DNA of 10,620 nucleotides from Caldilinea sp. (GTDB lineage Bacteria > Chloroflexota > Anaerolineae > Caldilineales > Caldilineaceae), in assembly GCA_026389955.1 (NCBI GenBank), contig JAPLGY010000402.1:1-10620 (forward strand). The letters run 5' to 3'. The position numbers and the translations under genes are program-made. The notes beneath the pieces were generated by a model. The model was not told where the DNA came from. It searched no databases and worked only from the letters and a program-made list of their open reading frames with translations. How positions within the stretch are numbered: the stretch's first letter is position 1; the number at the start of each line of letters is the position of its first letter. Of this stretch, positions 5,653 to 10,620 are shown piece after piece.

Positions 5653-7230
5653 ATGAAGCACAAGGTCGTCGGTGTCTGGTTGGTTGTTTGGCTTGTCGGG
5701 CTGGTCTTGACAGGCTGTGTAGCGGCGCCTGCCGCAGCGCCTGCTGCAGCGCCTGCCGCAGAGGGGGGGGAGCGCGGCGGCATTCTGACCGTTGCCCGCT
5801 CTGCGGATGTCAACTTGTGGGATCCCAAGTATACGAACGACAATTATTCTTTGTGGGCGGAGATGCAAATCTTCGCCACGTTGATGCAGAATTCGCCAGA
5901 CGGCTTGCAGCTGAACCCTTGGCTGGCGGAGTCCTACGAATTCAACGAGGAGGCCACCGAGGTGACCTTCAAACTGCACGACAACGCCCAGTTCTGCGAT
6001 GGCAGCCCGATCACGGCCGAGGATGTCAGATGGTCGCTGGAGCGCGGCCGGGAGCCAGATTCGAACGTGTCGTGGCAGTTTTTCTCCAACCCCGTCATTG
6101 AAGTGGTCGACGATTTGACCCTCAAATTCACGCTGGACCGCCCGAACGTTGCCTTTCCTCATTATCTGACCTTATGGGGCATGTCGGTGCTGTCGAAAAA
6201 GCATGCCGAGACCGTTGGGGTCGAGGCGCTTTCCACGCAGCCGCTGGGGTCTGGCCCCTTCTGTCTGGACCGCTGGGACAAAGGCCAGCTGGTCGTGTTG
6301 AAACCCAACCCTGGCTACTGGGGGGAGGACCGCCCGTTGGTCGACGAGGTGCATCTGCGCGTGGTGCAGGACGACAACGCCCGTGTGCTGCAAGTTCAGA
6401 CCGGCGAAGTGGACATTGCCCTGGACATCCCCTATGCACAGGTCGAGGCATTGAAAGGTGCTCCTGGCGTAGAGGTCTTTGTCGACACACTGTACGGCAC
6501 GGCCGCCATCCCGCTCAACCAGCGGACGGTCCCGGAGTTTGCCGACAAGAAGATTCGCCAGGCGATGGCGCATGCGATCGACCGGCAGGCCCTGGTCGAT
6601 GCTGTCCTGTTGGGCCAGGGGGAGGTGGCCAAGTCGCCTTTTTACGGGCCGGCCATCCTGTACTGGACCGGCGACTTCGAGATCCCGTATGACCTGGAGA
6701 AGGCTCGCCAGCTGATGGCCGAGTCCAGTGCACCTGATGGGTTTGCCACCGAGCTGATCATCACCTCTGGCGACACGATGGCGGCCCAGACCGCCGTCAT
6801 CCTCAAAGACCAGCTGGCGCAGATCAACATCGACGTCACCATCACGCCGGTGGAGGCGGGCACCTGGTGGGAGATGTGGTCAGGGGGCACCTATCAGATG
6901 CTCTACAAGCTGGGCACGAACGACGTGATCGACCCGGCTGAAAACTTGCCCTTTGACTTCTGGTCGGTCGAGGATGGGGGCTCGGACGCGGCGTTCACCG
7001 GCTTCTACAACGAACGCATTGTGGAGCTGAGCCAGGCGGCCGAGCGGGAGTTCGACAATGCGAAGCGGGCGGAGCTCTACTACGAGCTGCAGCAGATCGC
7101 CATGGACGAGACCCCCCAGCTGTGGCTCTTCCATCCGTCCAACCGTTGGGCGACGCGTGACAACATCGAAGGGTTCTCTGTCTTCCCCACCGGCCTGCAT
7201 CGTTTCTGGCTGGCGTCGAAGACGCAGTAG
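5653..7230 (+). CDS. ABC transporter substrate-binding lipoprotein, family 5 (peptide/nickel type)
   Basis: A 525-residue extracytoplasmic solute-binding protein. Residues 1-21 form a lipoprotein signal peptide ending in the lipobox VLTG before C22. Next come an Ala/Pro linker (24-38) and a Glu/Gly stretch. The mature part shows family 5 features: NLWDPKYTNDNYSLWAEMQI near the start, LAESYEF, VTFKLHDNAQFCDGSPITAEDVRWSLER, PLGSGPF, KPNPGYW, and a late region with VTITPVEAGTWWEMW. Members bind di- and oligopeptides, opines, sugars or metal chelates and deliver them to a DppBC-type channel, so family alone does not fix the substrate. An AAGGAGG sits 8 bases upstream of the ATG. The gene is first in the transporter operon and divergent from the catabolic genes, so the ligand is probably the compound those enzymes process. 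The stop is TAG, showing that TAG terminates translation in this genome. Confidence 0.95.
   Translation: MKHKVVGVWLVVWLVGLVLTGCVAAPAAAPAAAPAAEGGERGGILTVARSADVNLWDPKYTNDNYSLWAEMQIFATLMQNSPDGLQLNPWLAESYEFNEEATEVTFKLHDNAQFCDGSPITAEDVRWSLERGREPDSNVSWQFFSNPVIEVVDDLTLKFTLDRPNVAFPHYLTLWGMSVLSKKHAETVGVEALSTQPLGSGPFCLDRWDKGQLVVLKPNPGYWGEDRPLVDEVHLRVVQDDNARVLQVQTGEVDIALDIPYAQVEALKGAPGVEVFVDTLYGTAAIPLNQRTVPEFADKKIRQAMAHAIDRQALVDAVLLGQGEVAKSPFYGPAILYWTGDFEIPYDLEKARQLMAESSAPDGFATELIITSGDTMAAQTAVILKDQLAQINIDVTITPVEAGTWWEMWSGGTYQMLYKLGTNDVIDPAENLPFDFWSVEDGGSDAAFTGFYNERIVELSQAAEREFDNAKRAELYYELQQIAMDETPQLWLFHPSNRWATRDNIEGFSVFPTGLHRFWLASKTQ
5725..5760 (+). repeat. Three tandem 12-bp repeats in the lipoprotein linker
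   Basis: GCGCCTGCCGCA occurs at 5725-5736, 5737-5748 (one base different) and 5749-5760, each encoding Ala-Pro-Ala-Ala. A run of eight G follows at 5763-5770. Copy number here could vary by slippage without changing frame, altering only the tether between membrane anchor and binding domain. Confidence 0.85.
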
Positions 7231-7247
7231 GGTTCGGTTGAGGAGGG

Positions 7248-7284
7248 GCCCCTGCCAGGCTGGCCTGTGCGGCCTGGCAGGGGC
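7248..7284 (+). promoter_or_regulatory. Strong intercistronic hairpin after the binding-protein gene
   Basis: GCCCCTGCCAGGC (7248-7260) pairs perfectly with GCCTGGCAGGGGC (7272-7284), a 13-bp stem with an 11-base loop that can add one GU and one GC pair. No T-run follows, so it is not a standard intrinsic terminator. In binding-protein importers such hairpins often protect the 5' mRNA segment from 3' exonucleases, giving more binding protein than permease; that role is inferred here. The rest of 7231-7358 shows only the downstream ribosome-binding site. Confidence 0.6.
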
Positions 7285-7358
7285 GTGCGAACAGCGGACG
7301 GAGGTCTACCGGCTCCCTGTCTGAGCTGGGAGAGCCCTGGCGGTTGGAGAGAAGTGCT

Positions 7359-8300
7359 GTGGATATTTGGACGTTTCTGCGCAAGCGGCTGGCCCACACG
7401 CTCCCGGTTTTGTTTGGGATCACGTTGGTGGTGTTTTTGATGGTGCGGCTGATCCCGGGGGATCCGGCGCGCATTCTGTTGGGGACCCATGCTACGCCCG
7501 AGCGGGTGATGGAGCTGCGTCTGGCGCTGGGGCTCGAGCAGCCTCTTTGGCAGCAGTTTTTTTTGTTTGTCGGCAATGTGGTGCGCGGGGATTTGGGGGA
7601 TTCGCTGGTCTATCGTCGGCCTGTGCTCGAGGTGATTTTGGAGCGGCTGGCGCCGACTCTTTTTTTGGTTGCCTATGCGGCGTTTCTCTCGCTGCTGGTG
7701 ACCATTCCGTTGGCGTTGTGGGCCGCGCTTCGTCAGAACCGTCTGCCTGACCAGGGGGTGCGTGGGTTTGCCACGTTGACCCTTTCGATGCCCAGCTTCT
7801 GGCTGGGGCTCAACCTGTTGATTTTGTTTGCTGTGCGGCTGCGTTGGTTTCCGGTAGCTGGCTACGGCAACGACCTGCGCCAGCATTTTTGGCATCTGTT
7901 TTTGCCGGCCCTGACGATCACGTTGGGGTTGGCGCCGATGTTGATTCGCAGCCTGCGCAGCAGCCTGATCGATGTGTTGAAGGCCCCTTATGTGGAGTTT
8001 GCCCGTGCCAAGGGGATCAGCGAGCGGCGTGTCTTGCAGCATCATGTGCTGCGCACCGCGCTGAGTTCGACGGTCACGATTTTGGGGCTCAATCTGGGGT
8101 GGCTGATTGGGGGGACTGTCGTCATCGAGACGGTGTTTACGATTGCGGGCATGGGGTCGTTGGTGGTCAGCTCGATCTTTGCCCGTGACTACCCGGTGAT
8201 CCAAGGGGTGACCTTGCTTTTTGGGGTGTTGGTCGTGTCGATCAACCTGTTGACCGACCTGGTCTATGCCATTTTGGATCCGAGAGTGACCTATGAGTGA
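7359..8300 (+). CDS. ABC transporter permease, DppB/OppB-like
   Basis: A 313-residue inner-membrane permease. Predicted membrane segments lie at about 11-30, 100-121, 138-160, 178-197, 239-260 and 283-305. The N-terminal RLIPGDPARI and the GNVVRGDLGDSLVYRRPV block are typical of DppB-type subunits. The EAA loop that contacts the ATPases is at about 211-238 (YVEFARAKGISERRVLQHHV onward). The C-terminal ETVFTIAGMGSLVVSSIFARDYPVIQG segment is a family hallmark. I chose GTG at 7359, preceded by GGAGAG with 7 bases of spacing; an in-frame TTG at 7344 would add five residues but lacks such a site. The stop overlaps the next gene's start by 8 bases (ATGAGTGA). A run of eight T at 7557-7564 encodes Phe-Phe-Leu and does not break the frame. 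It pairs with the next permease to form the translocation channel. Confidence 0.95.
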   Translation: MDIWTFLRKRLAHTLPVLFGITLVVFLMVRLIPGDPARILLGTHATPERVMELRLALGLEQPLWQQFFLFVGNVVRGDLGDSLVYRRPVLEVILERLAPTLFLVAYAAFLSLLVTIPLALWAALRQNRLPDQGVRGFATLTLSMPSFWLGLNLLILFAVRLRWFPVAGYGNDLRQHFWHLFLPALTITLGLAPMLIRSLRSSLIDVLKAPYVEFARAKGISERRVLQHHVLRTALSSTVTILGLNLGWLIGGTVVIETVFTIAGMGSLVVSSIFARDYPVIQGVTLLFGVLVVSINLLTDLVYAILDPRVTYE

Positions 8301-9165
8301 GCCGTTGACGGGTGTGGCTGGGCGGGTGAACGACTGGGGGCTTCGCTGGCAGGAGGCCCGCTGGCTGCAGCAGCCGGCCTTGCTGGTCGGCGGGGGGCTT
8401 TTGCTGGCGATGGTGCTGGCCAGCCTGTTGGTCGGGCAGATCAGCCCCTACGACCCGATCGCCCAGAACCTCTCCAACACGCTGCAGCCTCCCAGCCCGC
8501 TCCACTGGTTTGGCACGGACAACTTTGGCCGCGATATTTTTACCCGGGTGCTGTACGCTGTTCAGCTGGATTTGCAGATTGGCGTGCTCAGTGTGTTGTT
8601 TCCGATGGTGGTGGGGTTGTTTTTGGGGTCGTTGGCCGGGTATCTGGGCGGGTGGGTGGAGACGGTGGTCATGCGGGTCGTCGATGTGTTCACTGCCTTT
8701 CCATTTCTTGTCATGGTGATCGCTATCATTGCGATTTTGGGGCCGGGGCTGACCAGCATGTATGTGGCGCTGACCTTGGCTGGCTGGAGTGCCTATGCCC
8801 GGATCGCGCGCGGGGAGATTCTGGTCATCAAGAAGGCCGAGTATGTACAGGCCGCCCGCGCGCTGGGGTTCAGCAATGTGCGAATTATGTTTCGGCACAT
8901 CCTGCCCAACATTGTGACGCCCGCCATCATTTTTGCGATGTCGGATATTGTGCTGGTGATTCTTTCGACCACCTCGCTGAGTTTTCTGGGGCTGGGGGTG
9001 CAGCCGCCGACCCCGGAGTGGGGCAGCATGATTGCGGAAGGGCGTCCTTTCATCATGACCGCCTGGTGGCTGGTGACGCTGCCGGGGATGGCGATCGTGC
9101 TGGTCGGGCTGGGACTGAGTCTGTTGGGAGATGGGCTGGCGGACGTTCTCCGCACCGAGGAATGA
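8293..9165 (+). CDS. ABC transporter permease, DppC/OppC-like
   Basis: A 290-residue inner-membrane permease. The first membrane segment lies at about 27-48, followed by the periplasmic SPYDPIAQNL and the DppC hallmark HWFGTDNFGRDIFTR (71-85). Further segments lie at about 96-118, 133-150, 154-172, 211-233 and 257-279. The EAA loop is AEYVQAARALGFSNVRIMFR and following (182-206). The conserved SFLGLGVQPPTPEWGSMI (230-247) and the C-terminal LLGDGLADVL are present. All family features are intact, so it appears functional. It starts inside the end of the preceding permease gene, indicating coupled translation, and its stop overlaps a possible ATG of the following ATPase gene. It forms the heterodimeric channel with the DppB-like subunit. 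Confidence 0.96.
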   Translation: MSEPLTGVAGRVNDWGLRWQEARWLQQPALLVGGGLLLAMVLASLLVGQISPYDPIAQNLSNTLQPPSPLHWFGTDNFGRDIFTRVLYAVQLDLQIGVLSVLFPMVVGLFLGSLAGYLGGWVETVVMRVVDVFTAFPFLVMVIAIIAILGPGLTSMYVALTLAGWSAYARIARGEILVIKKAEYVQAARALGFSNVRIMFRHILPNIVTPAIIFAMSDIVLVILSTTSLSFLGLGVQPPTPEWGSMIAEGRPFIMTAWWLVTLPGMAIVLVGLGLSLLGDGLADVLRTEE

Positions 9166-9167
9166 CG

Positions 9168-10157
9168 ATGGAACCCATTTTGGAAGTGCGCAACCTGACG
9201 ACGCAGATCCCGACGCGGCGGGGTCTGTTGACGGCTGTCGACGATCTCTCGTTCACGCTCCACAAAGGGGAAATTTTTGGGGTGGTGGGGGAGAGCGGCT
9301 CGGGCAAGAGCATGACCTGCCGTTCGCTGTTGCGTCTGCTGCCTTCTTCGGCGCGCACGGTGCAGGGCAGTGTAGGGTATCGGGGCCGCGACCTGCTGCA
9401 GCTGCCGTCCAAGGCCTTCAACCAGGTGCGCGGTCGCGAGATTGCCATGATTTTTCAGGATGCGATGGCTGTGCTCAACCCGGTTCATCGGGTCGGCGAT
9501 CAGTTGACCGAGGCGATGCGGGCGCATGGGGTGGTGGCGACCGCGGCGGAGGCCCGGGTGCGTGCTGTCGAGCTCCTGCGCAAGGTGGGGATCCCGGCTC
9601 CAGAGCGGCGGCTCCAGGACTATCCGCATCAATTCAGCGGCGGCATGTGCCAGCGTCTGGGGATCGCGATCGCGCTCTCCTGCCAGCCGCAGATCATTTT
9701 GGCTGATGAACCGACCACGGCTCTGGATGTCACCATCCAGGACCAGATTTTGAAGCTTTTGATCGGGCTGCAGCACGAGCTGGGGGTCAGCCTGGTGCTG
9801 GTCACCCACGACATGGGGGTAGTTGCCCAGAGCTGTCAGCGGGTGGCGGTGATGTATGCGGGCCAGATTGTAGAAATTGCCGACACGGTCTCGCTCTTCA
9901 CTGCCCCGAAACATCCCTACACGCGTGGGCTGCTCACCTGTGTGCCGCGGCTTGCCGCCGACGGAGAGGTGCTGCCGCTGACGCCGATCCCTGGCTCGCC
10001 CCCGGATCTGGTGCATCCGCCGGCCGGCTGCCGCTTTCATCCTCGCTGCCCGCTTGCCAGCGAGGAGTGCCGGCACGGCACCTTTCCTTTGCAGCAGGTC
10101 GGACAGCAGCATGCCAGTGCCTGCATCAAACACGAACAGCTGGGGCCGTTGCCATGA
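9168..10157 (+). CDS. ABC transporter ATP-binding protein, DppD/OppD-like
   Basis: A 329-residue cytoplasmic ATPase. Motifs in order are Walker A GESGSGKS (41-48), Q-loop Q97 ([12 protein letters not shown]), signature FSGGMCQR (156-163), Walker B IILADEP (176-182, with E181), D-loop TALD, and switch His VTHD (H214). The oligopeptide-type C-terminal domain carries [17 protein letters not shown] and four cysteines at 288, 294, 301 and 319 (CRFHPRC, EEC, AC). In some OppD proteins the equivalent cysteines hold an iron-sulfur cluster; a similar role here is inference. The Q-loop reads FQDAM instead of the usual FQDPM, a mild change. Start: GAGGA at 9157-9161 suits the ATG at 9168; an ATG at 9162, overlapping the previous stop as ATGA, would add two residues. 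All nucleotide-binding motifs are intact. It should heterodimerise with the DppF-like ATPase downstream. Confidence 0.96.
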   Translation: MEPILEVRNLTTQIPTRRGLLTAVDDLSFTLHKGEIFGVVGESGSGKSMTCRSLLRLLPSSARTVQGSVGYRGRDLLQLPSKAFNQVRGREIAMIFQDAMAVLNPVHRVGDQLTEAMRAHGVVATAAEARVRAVELLRKVGIPAPERRLQDYPHQFSGGMCQRLGIAIALSCQPQIILADEPTTALDVTIQDQILKLLIGLQHELGVSLVLVTHDMGVVAQSCQRVAVMYAGQIVEIADTVSLFTAPKHPYTRGLLTCVPRLAADGEVLPLTPIPGSPPDLVHPPAGCRFHPRCPLASEECRHGTFPLQQVGQQHASACIKHEQLGPLP

Positions 10158-10620
10158 ACGAGTTGAGACCTGTGCCGCCGATTTTGGAAGTGAACGGGCT
10201 GTCCAAGCGTTACGTCATGAATGCGGGCTTCTGGCAGCAGCTGACCCGTCGGCCCCCCGAGATCCTGCATGCGGTCGACGATGTGAGCCTGCGCATTGCG
10301 CCCGGCGAAATTTTTGGGCTGGTCGGTGAATCTGGCTCGGGCAAGACCACTCTGGGGCGCTGTCTGCTGCGGCTGGTCGAACCGACTGCCGGGCAGGTGC
10401 TCTTCAAAGGAGTAGACATTTTGCAGTTGCCCCGCGCCCAGATGCAGGGCATGCGGCGCAAGCTGCAAATCATCTTCCAGGATCCCTAGTCATCGCTGAA
10501 CCCGCGTATGACAGTCCGACAGATGCTGGGCGAGGTGTTGGCGGTCCACAGCCTGTGCCCACCGCACCGGGTCGTGGCCCGCGTCCGAGAGCTGCTGCAT
10601 CTGGTCGGGCTGCCCGCCGA
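10154..10620 (+). pseudogene. ABC transporter ATP-binding protein, DppF/OppF-like, interrupted by in-frame TAG; runs off right edge
   Basis: The ATG at 10154 overlaps the upstream TGA (ATGA), so this is the fifth gene of the operon. The first 111 residues are a normal DppF-type N-terminus: VNGLSKRYVM, AVDDVSLRIAPGEIFGLVGE, Walker A GESGSGKT (58-65), and RRKLQIIFQDP ending at the Q-loop glutamine Q109. Codon 112 is TAG (10487-10489). The family motif is FQDPYxSLNPRMTV; here the frame reads FQDP, stop, SSLNPRMTV, so a tyrosine codon (TAC or TAT) appears changed by one base. The frame then stays open to the window end (RQMLGEVLAV..., then VARVRELLHLVGLPA), with normal homology. The truncated product would lack the signature and Walker B and could not hydrolyse ATP. 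It could be a true nonsense mutation or a sequencing error. ATG 10508 could restart a fragment lacking Walker A. Confidence 0.85.

Noticed and set aside
7248..7284. Rho-independent terminator after the binding-protein gene
   Set aside because: The stem is strong, but the following bases (GTGCGAAC) contain no T-run, and the permease genes downstream have no evident separate promoter.
7557..7564. Eight-T run in the DppB-like gene as a programmed frameshift or disruption
   Set aside because: The zero frame reads through normally with full family homology on both sides.
7080..8204. A long minus-strand open frame (about 374 codons) opposite the DppB-like permease
   Set aside because: The product is rich in Gln, Arg and Pro with no domain, and the plus strand encodes an intact permease.
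8793..10133. A minus-strand open frame of about 446 codons opposite the DppC/DppD-like genes
   Set aside because: It has low-complexity, domain-free composition and is antisense to genes with complete family motifs.
10487..10489. TAG as a recoded sense codon (pyrrolysine or genome-wide reassignment)
   Set aside because: The position is a conserved tyrosine in an ordinary ABC ATPase, TAG ends the binding-protein gene, and no recoding element is evident. A mutation or sequence error is simpler.

Overview
The window is a GC-rich bacterial catabolic locus with two divergent gene blocks facing away from one regulatory region at about 5256-5652. The binding protein is a lipoprotein with an Ala/Pro-rich linker directly after its lipobox. 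With the high GC and the DUF4438-type proteins, this fits a Chloroflexota (Caldilinea/Anaerolinea-like) genome. That assignment is inference from style only; no rRNA or other marker gene is present.

Left block (minus strand, 5255 down to 1, continuing off the left edge). Seven closely packed genes look like one operon: a FadR-type GntR regulator, a D-isomer-specific 2-hydroxyacid dehydrogenase, two tandem paralogues that I recognise as DUF4438-type proteins, a short-chain dehydrogenase/reductase, a VOC protein resembling methylmalonyl-CoA epimerase, and the N-terminal part of a fold-type I PLP aminotransferase. Spacings run from a 4-nt overlap to 26 nt.

Regulatory region. A minus-strand sigma70-like promoter (TTGACA, 17 bp, TATCAT) has its -35 box inside a perfect 8-bp-arm dyad at 5359-5378. 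A second dyad follows at 5380-5395. A weaker plus-strand promoter candidate overlaps the minus-strand one, so a regulator bound at the dyads could control both blocks. The roughly 300-nt plus-strand leader contains several consecutive hairpins.

Right block (plus strand, 5653 to the right edge). This is a five-gene Dpp/Opp-type ABC importer: family 5 substrate-binding lipoprotein, DppB-like permease, DppC-like permease, DppD-like ATPase and DppF-like ATPase. A perfect 13-bp-stem hairpin separates the binding-protein gene from the permeases. The DppF-like gene carries an in-frame TAG inside its Q-loop motif, with homology resuming in the same frame right after it, so it reads as a nonsense pseudogene or a sequence error.

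Together the locus looks like regulated uptake plus stereospecific oxidation, reduction, epimerisation and transamination of an unidentified small peptide-like or hydroxy/amino-acid compound. The most novel part is the unequal DUF4438 pair embedded in this pathway. No tRNA, rRNA, CRISPR array or insertion sequence was seen.
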